Assembly: GCA_963765375.1 (NCBI GenBank)
Contig: CAVXVZ010000001.1
Span: forward strand, 234,791 to 298,790
Length of the DNA: 64,000 nt
Source: Roseiarcus sp963765375
GTDB taxonomy: Bacteria; Pseudomonadota; Alphaproteobacteria; Rhizobiales; Beijerinckiaceae
Direction of reading: 5' to 3'
Under the pieces are notes generated by a model. That model did no database searches. It saw only the letters and a list, made by a program, of their open reading frames with translations, and was not told the DNA's origin. The position numbers and the translations under genes were made by a program. Positions 42,874 to 62,135 of this stretch are shown here, one piece after another (position 1 is the stretch's first letter; the number at the start of each line of letters is the position of its first letter).

Positions 42874-43392
42874 CTAAGATTGTAGCCCTAGCTTTCTTGG
42901 GGCCCAGCCCGCGAACGCCTGCGCCAAAGCCACGACCCGCCAATGATTGGACTCGACGCGCATAGGCTGGTCGACGGCCATCGGGTGGTACCAACTGGTC
43001 GCCCGGATGGGCGCGTCCGCGGCGATCCCCCCACGCGCCCCCCTGACCAGAAGCGTGCCGTTGATGGTGTCCTGCGAAGCGCCCCAGGCGCCGGTCCCGC
43101 CGCTGTTCGGCCCGAGATAGAGATCGTCGATTCGCGCCACTAACGTCGCGCCACCGCGGTCGCCGGGCGCCATGTAGACGGCCAAGGCCTGGGCGAGCGC
43201 GCCGGAAAGCGCTTGTTGCACCCAGGCGGCCGTTGGATCGCCCATGCTGGCGCGCAACGGCGAGACATCGACGACAATACCGCGGAACCGGACGTTCGGC
43301 TGCGCCAACGCGCTTCGAACAGCGACAGGCGGAAGCGCGAGGGCGCCGAAGGCGGCAAGCGCGGCGCGGCGCGTCAAGGGAAATGCAGACAT
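42874..43392 (-). CDS. Exported protein, second tandem paralogue
   Basis: 172 residues from ATG 43392 with AAGGAG upstream. Signal peptide ending RSALAQ, then VRFRGIVVDVSPLRASMGDP, TAAWVQQALSGALAQAL, GATLVARIDDLYLGPNSGG and ALAQAFAGWAPRKLGL. No lipobox, so periplasmic. Same architecture as its neighbours at 42276 and 43449, with the Met-Ala-Val-Asp-Gln block (YHPMAVDQ) conserved. Unknown function. Confidence 0.75.
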   Translation of the reverse strand: MSAFPLTRRAALAAFGALALPPVAVRSALAQPNVRFRGIVVDVSPLRASMGDPTAAWVQQALSGALAQALAVYMAPGDRGGATLVARIDDLYLGPNSGGTGAWGASQDTINGTLLVRGARGGIAADAPIRATSWYHPMAVDQPMRVESNHWRVVALAQAFAGWAPRKLGLQS

Positions 43393-43448
43393 AACGCAAC
43401 ATTCTCCTTGGCGCATCGCGGCGGGTGATTCAGCCTGCCCGGCTAACC

Positions 43449-43967
43449 CTAGCCCAACCCAAGCTGTCTGGGGACCCAGCCCGCAAACGCCTGCGCGAGC
43501 GCCGTTACGCGTCCGTGGTAGGCTCGCTCGACGAGCGCTTGATCGACCGCCATGGGATAATAGAAGGAAATCGCCCGCAGAGGCGTCTCGGCGGCGACCC
43601 GGCCATGCGCTCCCTTGACGATCAGGACGCCCTTGATCGTATCTTGGGCCGAGCCGTCCGGGCCGGTCCCGCCGGTGCTCGGTCCGAGATAGAGGTAGTC
43701 GATCCGCGCCACCAAGGTCGCGCCATTGCGGTCGCCGGGCGCCATGTAGGGCCCCAAGGCTTGGGCCAGAGCCTCGGGGAGCTCCTGTTGGACCCAAGCG
43801 GCGGTGGGATCGCCCATGCTCGCCAGTATCGGCGAGACATCGACCACAATGTCGCGGAAGCGCACTCCGCCCGTTGTCGCCGTTGGAACCGCGCTGGCGC
43901 AGCCCTGAAGCGCGAGAGCCCCGAGAGCGGCGAGCGCGGCGCGGCAAGTCAAGGCGGATATCGACAC
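43449..43967 (-). CDS. Exported lipoprotein, third tandem paralogue
   Basis: 172 residues from GTG 43967, chosen because GGAGG sits 7 nt upstream. The signal ends in a lipobox (GALALQGCAS), unlike the other two copies. Mature part: VRFRDIVVDVSPILASMGDP, TAAWVQQELPEALAQALG, GATLVARIDYLYLGPSTGG and FYYPMAVDQALVERAYHGRV. The trio probably arose by tandem duplication, with this copy membrane-anchored and the others soluble. Unknown function. Confidence 0.78.
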   Translation of the reverse strand: MSISALTCRAALAALGALALQGCASAVPTATTGGVRFRDIVVDVSPILASMGDPTAAWVQQELPEALAQALGPYMAPGDRNGATLVARIDYLYLGPSTGGTGPDGSAQDTIKGVLIVKGAHGRVAAETPLRAISFYYPMAVDQALVERAYHGRVTALAQAFAGWVPRQLGLG

Positions 43968-44049
43968 GACCAAACCTCCACTTCACGGCGCTTCCACGAA
44001 CTTTTTACCTAGCCGACCGCGCAGTGTTTCAGCCGGCCAACTCGGTCAA

Positions 44050-44523
44050 TTATATAAAGGCCACCTTGATGATTTCATAGCTCTTGCCGCCGCCAGGCGT
44101 GTTCACTTCCACGCTATCCCCGGCCTTCTTGCCGATCAGCGCTCGCCCGGTCGGCGAGGTGATCGACATCTTGCCACTCTTCACATCCGCCTCGGTTTCG
44201 CCGACGATCTGGAACACCCTCTGCTTTTCGGTGTCCTCGTCGATCAGCGTCACGGTCGCGCCGAACTTGACAGTCGCTCCGTTCAATTTCGCCACATCGA
44301 TCACTTCGGCGCGCTGCAGCAGATCCTCGAGTTCGACGATCCGGCCCTCGTTATGCGACTGGGCCTCCTTGGCCGAATGATATTCGGCATTTTCCGACAG
44401 GTCGCCGTGCGCGCGCGCTTCCGCGATCGCCGCGATGATGCGCGGCCGCTCGACCTGCTGGCGGTGAAGAAACTCTGCCTCCAGGGCTTTATGACCTGCG
44501 GCGGTGATTGGTAGCTTTTCCAT
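44050..44523 (-). CDS. greA: Transcription elongation factor GreA
   Basis: 157 residues from ATG 44523. N-terminal coiled coil (ITAAGHKALEAEFLHRQQVE), ARAHGDLSENAEYHSAKEAQ with the acidic tip that stimulates RNA cleavage by RNA polymerase, and the C-terminal TSPTGRALIGKKAGDSVEV. Downstream of carB on the same strand, the usual alphaproteobacterial order. Confidence 0.95.
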   Translation of the reverse strand: MEKLPITAAGHKALEAEFLHRQQVERPRIIAAIAEARAHGDLSENAEYHSAKEAQSHNEGRIVELEDLLQRAEVIDVAKLNGATVKFGATVTLIDEDTEKQRVFQIVGETEADVKSGKMSITSPTGRALIGKKAGDSVEVNTPGGGKSYEIIKVAFI

Positions 44524-44572
44524 AGTCCATCCATACAAAGAAACGCCGTCGCAACGGCGCCGTTTCCCGCCG

Positions 44573-47897
<3,325 letters not shown>

Positions 47898-48129
47898 GGG
47901 TCCTCTTCGCCCGCGCCTCGCGACATTGCGAGGGCGGTAGGCTTCAAACAATCAAAAACGACCGGGCCCGCGACGGCGCGAGACGTGCTTCGGGGATTCG
48001 CGGGCGCCAGCTCAAAATCGCCCGCCCGTCTCTGACGAGGCGCCGGCCGGCGATACGCCGCGGCAAGTGCCTAGCGGAAACCAAGGCCTTTGAGAAGGCC
48101 GCTGCGGAGGCCCGGGTCAGGCACGCCCT

Positions 48130-48780
48130 TCAGAACTTGTATCCAACCCTCGCGCCGACCTGGGTCAGGCCCGGGTTGATGTGGGTGCAGGCGCTCGCAT
48201 GCGAGATGTGCTCGATGTTGGCGATGAGATCCCAATGCTCGTTGAATTGATAGCCGAAGCCGCCCAATTCGCGGAAGTCGAAGCGGCAGCCGGTGTTGAT
48301 GCGGCCCGGCTCATCGCGCAGCGGCGAGGTGTTGACGGCGCCGCCGAACTCGCCTTCGAAGAAGAATCCCTTGTAGATCGGGATTCGCCAGGTGAGGCCG
48401 GTGAAACCGTAGCTCGTCTTGCCGCCGGTGTTTATCATCGCGCCAATGTTGATTCGCGGATTGAAGAACCAGGAGAACCACGGGCCGCCGATATTGTTGG
48501 GATAGCCGATCGGCGAGGTGAGGATCTCGCCCGACACGTCCACGGGGGAATCCTCGTCATGAATCCAGTTGTGGGCGTAGACGCCGGCGCGCACCTCATC
48601 GAGGAAGTTGATGTAGGTGCTCGGCCCCGGTTGGATCACCGGCGCAGGCATCGGAGCCGTCTCGATCCCGAGGCTGGACATGTCGGCCGCCCGGGCCAGC
48701 CCTCCCGCGAGCGCCGGCCAGATGAGTCCCAAAAGAACGACCGCTCGCCGCCCCGCCCCCAACGCCAACCTCGATTCCAT
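48130..48780 (-). CDS. Outer-membrane acyloxyacyl hydrolase/PagL-like protein
   Basis: 216 residues from ATG 48780. Signal peptide to about residue 30 (GGLARAADMS), then antiparallel beta-strand pattern (LDEVRAGVYAHNWIHD; INIGAMINTGGKTSYGF; FFFEGEFGGAVN) and a C-terminal IEHISHASACTHINPGL ending VGARVGYKF. The HxS near the end and terminal Phe match PagL-type lipid A deacylases, 8-strand barrels. Catalytic residues are not certain by eye, so a structural homologue without activity is possible. Confidence 0.65.
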   Translation of the reverse strand: MESRLALGAGRRAVVLLGLIWPALAGGLARAADMSSLGIETAPMPAPVIQPGPSTYINFLDEVRAGVYAHNWIHDEDSPVDVSGEILTSPIGYPNNIGGPWFSWFFNPRINIGAMINTGGKTSYGFTGLTWRIPIYKGFFFEGEFGGAVNTSPLRDEPGRINTGCRFDFRELGGFGYQFNEHWDLIANIEHISHASACTHINPGLTQVGARVGYKF

Positions 48781-49051
48781 TCCCCGACCCTAAGCTGAAT
48801 ACCGGCCGCGGCGGCCCGGCGCAAGGCCGCCGACTTGAACCTCCCACAACCGGAAAAACTGACTCCCTGCCTGCACGGTCCCGACGTCTTTGTCGAAGAG
48901 GTGAACGACTGGCGTCCATTCGATAATTTGACCCTGACCACGCTGCCGCACATGCCCGGCGCCGCCAAGCGGTGATGACCAAGGCCCTCGCTGAAACCGC
49001 TGGCGGGACGCATGGTCGCGACTGGGTCGCCAGCGAAGGGCCGCGTGCGGT

Positions 49052-49665
49052 TCAATATCGCGCGGGCGGCGCGCACGACTCGCGCTCCGTTAGCTGGGGC
49101 GGAAACAGGATGCGACGCTTGAGCGGGAATTCCGCTGTCGTCAGTTGCTTGAGCAGGACGCCGATCGCGGTGCGCGTCATCGCTTCGATCGGCTGCGCGA
49201 TCACCGTCGGACGGATGCGCATGACATCCGCCCAGTCGAGGTCGTCAACGCCGATGAGCGATACCTCTTCCGGGCGGCGGACGCCGAGGTCGGTCAGCGC
49301 CCGCATGACTCCGATCGTCATGAAGTTGCTGAGCGATACGATCGCCGTGGGGCCAGGCGTTTCGCCCAGGGCGACCCGCGTCTTCTCATAGGCCGTCCCG
49401 AGCCTGAAATCGGCGAGGCAGACCCAATCGTCGGCGAGCGCAAGCCCGCGCCGGCGAAACGATTCACGACAGCCCTTGAGTCTCAACTCGTGCGACGACA
49501 CGCCCTGGCGTCCGCCTACGACGACGATGCGGCGATGGCCAAGGTCGAGCAGGCGGCTCGCGGCTAGAAGCCCGGCTTCGAAATCGTCGAGCGCGACGAA
49601 ATCGTACGGCGCGCCAGCAACGGCGCTTCCCATGAGCACAGTCGGAACATGGATCTCTTGCTGCA
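49052..49665 (-). pseudogene. LacI-family regulator fragment (C-terminal two-thirds of the sensor domain)
   Basis: Sugar-binding domain of a LacI/GalR regulator: VPTVLMGSAVAGAPYDFVAL, LGHRRIVVVGGRQGVSSHEL, PTAIVSLSNFMTIGVMRAL, EEVSLIGVDDLDWADVM and PTVIAQPIEAMTRTAIGVLL. The DNA-binding helix-turn-helix and the start of the sensor are missing: upstream of about 49665 the minus strand runs into a permease fragment of opposite orientation. The remnant cannot repress. A deletion or inversion in a former sugar-uptake locus is the simplest explanation. Confidence 0.75.
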
Positions 49666-49666
49666 G

Positions 49667-49930
49667 GCGTTCATGTATCTCACTTCGAGCTTCGGCGTCT
49701 TTCTCGTCCGGCAGTTCATGCGCTCGCAACCCCGGGCGCTCGAGGAAGCCGCGCTTATGGACGGCGCCGGCTATCTGAAAATCTTCTTCCGCATCTCGCT
49801 GCCACAGCTCCGGCCGGCGCTCGCATCGCTCGGCATCATCACCTTCACCCAGACCTGCAACTATTATTTCCAGGCGCGCGTCCTGCTCGAGCCGCAGGAC
49901 GCTATGACTTTGCCGATCGCGATGGACGTG
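49667..49930 (+). pseudogene. Sugar ABC transporter permease fragment (MalG-like)
   Basis: About 85 residues of an inner-membrane permease: SSFGVFLVRQFMRSQPRALE, EAALMDGAGYLKIFFRISLP (the EAA loop that contacts the ATPase) and RPALASLGIITFTQTCNYYF. Both ends are missing; no start, signal or full set of helices. It abuts the LacI fragment in the opposite orientation, consistent with remnants of one operon. Confidence 0.7.
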
Positions 49931-50034
49931 CTGCCGTGTCGAGCTTTCAACCAGCGTCAGGCGCGCCCGCGCGGCGTTCAATCGGAGCAAGTCGCGCCCC
50001 GGCGACCGGGCTAGGCCGCTGGCGCGGCTTTCCT

Positions 50035-50181
50035 GTGAACGCGCGATCCATCTTTTATGCGCTTGCGCTCTTCCTGGCGGCGGCACTCATATTTTGCTTC
50101 GGCGCCCTCTGCGCAATCGGCTTCCTCGTCGCCGGCGATTGCGGGCCTGCCTATTCTTACTACGGCTGCATGACGCGCTGA
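50035..50181 (+). CDS. Possible small membrane protein
   Basis: 48 residues from GTG 50035: a single long hydrophobic stretch (IFYALALFLAAALIFCFGAL, CAIGFLVAG) then DCGPAYSYYGCMTR with two Cys. No clear RBS. May be a small membrane peptide or a chance frame in a degraded region. Confidence 0.35.
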   Translation: MNARSIFYALALFLAAALIFCFGALCAIGFLVAGDCGPAYSYYGCMTR

Positions 50182-50330
50182 GCCAGCGCACGAAGGTTAT
50201 CATCGACGCCACAGGCGGGCCGGTTCCAGCCGACAAGTAGTACACTTGCCCGCGACGAACCGATGCCCCGCCGAGCATGGTCCCGCTACGAGGCGTAGCT
50301 CGCCTCGAGATAAACGATGGAGGGGCGCTT

Positions 50331-51987
50331 TCAGCTGGCGATTGTCGCCTTGGTCGGCACAAGCAATCCGATCTCGCGAGCCAGCTCCGCGAGAGTGTAA
50401 GGCTTGTCGAGTCGCGGCAAGCTTCCTGCCGCGTTTTCGCCGTCCGAGTAGCCGGTCGCCAAAAGCAACGGCAATCCAGGATAGATATTGTGGACCAGGT
50501 CCGCCAAAACCGAGCCAGACATTTCGGGCATCGCGTAGTCAAAGATCGCGAGATCCGGGCGTCCTCCACCTCGCAGAAACTCAAGCGCGTTCTTTGCGGA
50601 AGTGGTTTCGATCGTTTCATGCCCCAGCTCGCGCAACATGTCCGAAGTGGCTGCGAGCACAAGCGGATCATCGTCGACCAGGAGGATGCGACGTGTCGCC
50701 CTCAGGGATCTGTCCGGCGCGTCGAGAGACTGCTTGGTCGAAACCGGGACTTGCGCCACGGGAAGCCAAAGTGAAACTGAGGTCCCTTCATTTGGCCGAC
50801 TCGCAATATGCATCGCTCCTCCGGACTGAGCCATGAGCCCGTGAACCATGGAGAGCCCCAAACCGGAGCCTTTGCCTGTGGGCTTGGTCGAGAAAAACGG
50901 CTCCGATGCTCGCTGCAACGTCTCGGCGTCCATCCCCATGCCGGTGTCGACAACCGAAAGTTGAAGGTAAGAATCTGGAGCCAATTTGTCGGGCAGATGA
51001 ACCTGGTCGGCTTCTCTTGCTTTGACCAAAAGCTCTCCCCCATTCGGCATGGCGTCCCTTGCGTTCAGACCAAGATTGAGAAGTGCGAGCTCCAGCTGAT
51101 TGCGGTCGATCCGAACAGGAGGAAGGTCGCCTGGAAGATCGACAGAGAATTCGAACTCTAGGATCCAAGGAGTGCGACATCATTTCAACCATACCCTTGA
51201 CCACATCCGAGAGAGCGAGGGATTCCGGTTTGAGGTCTTGACGGCGAGCGAACGCGAGCATGCGCTTCGTCAAAGCGGCGCCGCGCGTGGCGGCCTCCTT
51301 CGCTCGTCCAAGCCATCGGGTCAGGATAGAGTCTCCAGCTGCGCGATTGAGCGCCATATCAAGATTGGACATCACGACCATGAGGAGATTGTTGAAGTCA
51401 TGCGCAACCCCGCCGGTGAGCTGTCCAAGGCTTTCCAGCTTTTGCATCTCCGCGACTTTCGCCAACGCCTCTTCGCGCTCGCGTGTTCGGGCGTCGACTC
51501 GCTCTTCCAATTCCGCATTTGAAGCCGCAAGCTCTGCCGTGCGGGCTTCGACTCGCCTCTCCAGCTCCTCGTTGAGCGCTTCCAGCTGCCGGGTCTTCCG
51601 GTAGAGGTCGCAGAATATGCGGACCTTCGCGCGCAGGAGGTCCGGAACGATCGGGACTGGAAGATAGTCGACAGCGCCGGCCTGATAGCCTCGCAAGCTG
51701 TCGAATTCAGAGAGGTGCACCGCGGAGACAAAGATGATCGGGGTCTGCTCAAACCGCGGATGTTCGCGAATCATCGCCGCCAGTTCAAATCCGTTCAACT
51801 CGGGCATCGCAACGTCGACAAGGATGACAGCGACTTCCTGCCTCAACAGTTGCTCAAGCGCTTCTCGTCCGGACGCAGCCTTGATGAGATTCTCGCCAAG
51901 TTCTCCCAGGATGACTTCATAGCTGAGGAGCTTCGACGGTTGATCGTCGACCAGAAGAACATTCACCGGATCCTTGCTGGGATGCAT
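50331..51987 (-). CDS. Response regulator-histidine kinase-response regulator hybrid (one apparent frameshift)
   Basis: From ATG 51987: receiver NVLLVDDQPSKLLSYEVILG with AVILVDVAMPELNGFEL, a coiled coil, HisKA LGQLTGGVAHDFNNLLMVVM, HATPase DTGMGMDAETLQRASEPFFS and a second receiver RRILLVDDDPLVLAATSDML. The break at GAATTC 51147-51152 is repaired by deleting one base, giving PRVRISVDLPGDLPPVRID and a 551-residue protein. The start lies 17 nt after the giant kinase stop, so the pair probably forms one signalling operon. Signal unknown. Confidence 0.82.
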
Positions 51988-52003
51988 CTTCCGCCCCGCA
52001 ACC

Positions 52004-58303
<6,300 letters not shown>

Positions 58304-58680
58304 GGGAACCTTTCTCAGCCGTCAAGCGGGGAAAACCCTTGGGCGTCGCTCGGTTCGTCAGGATCCTGGCGAGACCATTCGACCTTTCGCTCGCGGGGAG
58401 GGGCATAACAAGTCAAAGCACACGCGGGGATGCGCCTTCGAAGGGGGCAGACACGGGGGCTAATTTCGGTCTCGCCCAACCGCCGCCAACACGCTCGGCG
58501 CAGAAAGGTTCCCCTCACCGGAAAAAAATCTTCAGCGATGCAAACGCGACAGTATAAAACGATCGTAGATTGTAAACAGCAGGGGCCCGCTTCGTCGGAT
58601 TATGCCTGCGTTCGACCTCGTCCCCGCGGCCGGCTATGTAATCGCGTCCGGTCTCCAAATTCAGCTAGGGCAGGTCGCTC
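58304..58680. other. Divergent intergenic region between the giant kinase and acetoacetate decarboxylase
   Basis: 377 nt, no convincing gene. Should contain both promoters. An A-rich stretch around 58524-58560 is the most promoter-like part. No operator or riboswitch recognised. Confidence 0.4.
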
Positions 58681-59439
58681 ATGAAACTCGCCGACGTCCG
58701 CAAGAACGCTTTCGCGATGCCGCTCAACAATCCCGCGTACCCGCCTGGCCCGTACAAGTTCCACAACCGTGAATTCATCATCATCACCTACCGGACCGAT
58801 CCCGACATTCTTCGGGAGGTGGTTCCGGAGCCGCTGGAACCGACCGGCGACACGGTGAACTATGAGTTCATCCGCATGCCCAACTCGAACGGTTTCGGCG
58901 ACTACACCGAAACCGGGCAGGTCATTCCGGTGCGCTTCAGGGGCGCCGACGGCACGGTTCAGGAGGGCGGCTATGTCCACGCGATGTACCTGGACGACAA
59001 CGCGCCGATCGCCGGGGGCCGGGAAATCTGGGGCTTCCCGAAGAAGCTCGCCAAGCCCAAGATATCACACCAGTCCGAGACGATCGTCTGCACCCTGCAT
59101 TTCGGAACGGTCCTGTGCGTATCGGCGACCATGGGTTACAAGCACCGCGAGCTTGATCCGGCGCCGATTCTGGCCGGCCTCGCCAAGCCCGCTTTCATGA
59201 TCAAGATCATCCCGCACGTCGACTGCACGCCTCGCATCTGCGAACTGGTGCGCTATTACTGCACGGACGTGACACTGAAGGGCGCGTGGACGGGGCCGGC
59301 CGCCATAGAACTCTTCGAACACGCGCTGTGCGACGTGGCGCGGTTGCCTTCGCGCGGTGTCGTCTCGGCCAGCCACTATCTGACCGACCTCACGCTCGGC
59401 CTTGGCGAAGTCGTGTACGACTACCTCAAGGAGCCCTGA
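58681..59439 (+). CDS. adc: Acetoacetate decarboxylase
   Basis: 252 residues from ATG 58681. EIWGFPKKLAKPKISHQSET holds the Schiff-base Lys and its neighbouring Lys, and GGYVHAMYLDDNAPIAGG and PYKFHNREFIIITYRTDP are normal for the family. It converts acetoacetate to acetone and CO2 in the cytoplasm. No thiolase or CoA transferase gene is adjacent, so it may work in PHB/ketone metabolism or on another beta-keto acid. It is the last intact gene before the IS-remnant region. Confidence 0.9.
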   Translation: MKLADVRKNAFAMPLNNPAYPPGPYKFHNREFIIITYRTDPDILREVVPEPLEPTGDTVNYEFIRMPNSNGFGDYTETGQVIPVRFRGADGTVQEGGYVHAMYLDDNAPIAGGREIWGFPKKLAKPKISHQSETIVCTLHFGTVLCVSATMGYKHRELDPAPILAGLAKPAFMIKIIPHVDCTPRICELVRYYCTDVTLKGAWTGPAAIELFEHALCDVARLPSRGVVSASHYLTDLTLGLGEVVYDYLKEP

Positions 59440-59780
59440 GACGCTTTCCCGTTACCGATTCTCGACCGCCGCTTCATCCGGCGCGTCATGGCCGCCGCGA
59501 AGGCGTTGGCGCCCTTCGCCTTGATCTCGGCAGCGGTCGCATGGCGGCGATCTGGCGCGTCGCTACCGAGTGCTGAGGCGACGGTCGAACTCGAGGCGTC
59601 GGAGTTACTGCCTGGTCAGGCAGGACCAAATTGACAAGTTCGGCCCAGTGCCGATCCCACGTGTTGGATTCGCGCGGCCAACTCTCCCGAGAGCGGGTCG
59701 TAGTCAATTCGCTCAAGACGGTTACCCAGTCCCGCGTGTCGTCATCAGATGGAGGTAGCGCTCAAGTCGGCGCGCCGGCG

Positions 59781-60003
59781 GTGGACGCGCATTTGTCGGC
59801 GATCGACGAGGAAATCGCGGCCTGGCAGCGGGAGAGCGCTGCGGCTCAGGCGTCCCCGGCGTCGGCGGGCTGATTAGCGCCGCCCTGGCGGCGCATGTTC
59901 CCGATCCCTCCATGTTCCGCTCGGGTCGAGACTTCGCGGCGTGGCTGGGTCTGGTTCCGCGACAGAACTCCAGCGGTGGAAAGGAAAGGCTGGGCAGGAT
60001 TGA
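59781..60003 (+). mobile_element. IS110-family transposase fragment
   Basis: C-terminal transposase piece: AHLSAIDEEIAAWQ, then in a shifted frame VPGVGGLISAALAAHV and FRSGRDFAAWLGLVPRQNSS. This is the conserved Transposase_20 region. Both ends are lost and the frame is broken. It ends abruptly at about 60003 against an IS630 piece. No terminal sequences seen. The 59440-59780 stretch before it holds nothing recognisable. Confidence 0.8.
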
Positions 60004-60004
60004 G

Positions 60005-60220
60005 GTCTCGTCCAGGCAAACCAGCGGACAATCGGGATCGCGTGGCCGCGTGTAGACGGCCAGCACGTCTTCCATCGCCGCTACGAACGTGCCGTTGGCC
60101 TTGGGCGGGATGACCCAGCACTGTCGGCGATGGGGCTGGAGAATGTTGTTTTTAGCGCCCGCCCGATCGTTGAGTTGCTGGCGCGATCGACAATGCGGAG
60201 TTCCACGACCTTGCTCTCCA
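60005..60220 (-). mobile_element. IS630-family transposase fragment
   Basis: On the minus strand: SKVVELRIVDRASNSTIGRA, then in another frame NILQPHRRQCWVIPPKANG and MEDVLAVYTRPRDPDCPLVC, LDET. This is the linker and start of the DDE domain of IS630 transposases. One base appears missing from an A-run near the frame change. It stops at the first catalytic Asp (CLDE), abutting the IS110 fragment. Confidence 0.75.
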
Positions 60221-60847
60221 ACAGAGAATTAGCCAATACTTTCTTGTGCATCGCTGAGCGCAAATTGGGTTCGTTTTGCCAAAATGAATATAATACATAA
60301 CGCACTAGTTGTACATGCCGCGATTGCTGTTCACTCTGAAGGCTTGTTTTGGATTGGTAGTTGGCGGCCGCGAGTGTCGCCCGGCCAGCGTCGTAGTCGC
60401 GGACCGCAAATTTGCGGCGTGAAGGGGCGCGCCTTTCATAGCGGTCGAGGGCGCCCGCCTCAACCGCCTCAAAATCCTTGCCCAAGATGTCTGCGTTGCG
60501 CGAGGCGCCGTATGGCGTGATGGACCACGCAGCTAATTAGTTTGAACGTCATCTGCTGCGCCTCCGCCAGCTTGCACAAACGCTCTCACCAATGCTTCCG
60601 GTCGTAGCGACAATCTGGATGAAAGGCTCTCGGCTTGATTCCGTCCGAGCTCCTTTTTGGATGCAATCATGAGCTTCTCCTGTCGCGCTCGTATTTCTTC
60701 CACCGGCTCGATTGACCGATATCGACGAAAGAAGGCGCGCGGCGGCGTGAACGGGGCTCAATGATCGAAGCCGGCAAGCTCGCGCCGCTTGAATAATTTC
60801 GCCTCCGACGATATGTCCGGAGCCTTCGTGTCGTGGAGCGCCTTGAG
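60221..60847. other. Degraded intergenic region with possible gene remnants
   Basis: No intact gene. On the minus strand around 60360-60480 a segment reading LDRYERRAPSRRKFAVRDYD resembles short proteins often found beside transposons in rhizobia, without a start. Base composition is lower in GC around 60220-60360. Probably accumulated insertion debris. Confidence 0.4.
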
Positions 60848-61192
60848 ATGGCAGGTTCGCCTTTCGACACTCTAGTTCAGAGAGCTGCTCGAGCGATTTG
60901 CGCCAAGACGAATGTCGCCCGACCAGGCGAGCCGGTCGTAATTTTCGACAATCCTGATGACTTAACGTGGGATGGTTCTGAGACACCGCCACGGCCCGTG
61001 CCACGGTGGCTCCTTTACGAGGATCGCGCCCGCGCCGCACTCGAAGCAATTCATGTGGTCGACGTGAGCCAAGCGCTCCACTCGATTCTGCGTCAGGTTA
61101 AAAGAGGTCAGTCGGATGTCCCAATTATCGTCAAACGCTCCCTCCATGAAATTCAGGAGCTTGCCGAGCGAGCCCTTGGACACCTGGAATGA
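60848..61192 (+). CDS. Small hypothetical protein in the IS-remnant region
   Basis: 114 residues from ATG 60848 (alternative GTG 60833). Reads as a soluble helical protein: FDTLVQRAARAICAKTNVAR, WDGSETPPRPVPRWLLYED, and ARAALEAIHVVDVSQALHSI. The composition looks coding rather than shadow-like. No family recognised; such Trp/Arg-rich small proteins are frequent on mobile elements in rhizobia. Weak RBS. Confidence 0.5.
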   Translation: MAGSPFDTLVQRAARAICAKTNVARPGEPVVIFDNPDDLTWDGSETPPRPVPRWLLYEDRARAALEAIHVVDVSQALHSILRQVKRGQSDVPIIVKRSLHEIQELAERALGHLE

Positions 61193-62135
61193 GGAAGAAA
61201 TTATATCGACGCTTTTCCCGCCTTATTCCCCCCGCTCGCCAATGTGGTCGCAGCGATAGAGAGCGGATTTTGTGTAGTGGAGAGGGCCCCCTGGGTTGGG
61301 CGGTAGTCAAGGCTCACGTTTCGGTTCTGAGAGGCTCCGCGGGGCGCGATTTGATTCCGCCGAGCGACCCGACTACCTGAGAGCCAAGGCCGATGGCCGC
61401 GTCGCACGGTCCGGCATCGGCGATTAGATCATTTCTACAAAAGAGTCGCCGCGCCGTTCGACTATCCATCTTGAAATGAGTCGCCGCGCCGCTCGGCGAT
61501 CTCCTGATGGCCGTCTGGCGCGAAGGACGGCGCCCGAGGCCTATCGCCATGTGGACAACGCGGCTTGATACCAGCGGACTTCTCTGGCGACCAAAAGCGG
61601 TCCCGCTGCGCGGAACCGAGAATGTGAGCAAGATCACAGCGCTCTACGACACGCCGTGATAAATGCACAAGGAGGACCGGGTGTTACGAGCGACTGCTTG
61701 ATTTTCGACATTCGAGATTCAGGCGGATCGGCGGTGGCAATGGACCGTGAAGGCGGAGGTTCAGGAACCATCGGGGCGTTCTCGGGCGGGGCGACGGCAG
61801 CGGCCGCCAGGTTGAGCGAAGCAGACGAATGGCCGGCGTGCTTGACGCGTGGTGACATGTGCCGTTAGAGGGCGTCGCCAGGTGCATTTATCGGCATGGC
61901 GCGATGCGAGCCGGTTTTTTAGGCGGAGAGCGGGTTGCTACGCACAGAATGTGAGGTCGGGTGTGACCTGTGTGGCTGTCGGCGGCCGTATGTGGTACAT
62001 TTGGGGTTTGATCGGGATCGCTGGGTTATCAACCAAGGTCGTGTCAGCTGCGGCAGTCAGAACCTTTTTCAATCCTCGTTCGAGGCGTAGGGTCTATGCG
62101 CGGGATGCCCTGGACATAGGGGATGTGGGCTTATC
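61193..62135. other. 940-nt region without an assignable gene
   Basis: Only short frames with shadow-like composition. A direct near-repeat (GAGTCGCCGCGCCG) occurs at about 61450 and 61484. GC is somewhat lower and strand bias changes toward 61900-62130 (GT-rich). A relic of mobile DNA is likely. The last 60 nt should contain the promoter and RBS of the adhesin-like gene. Confidence 0.4.
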
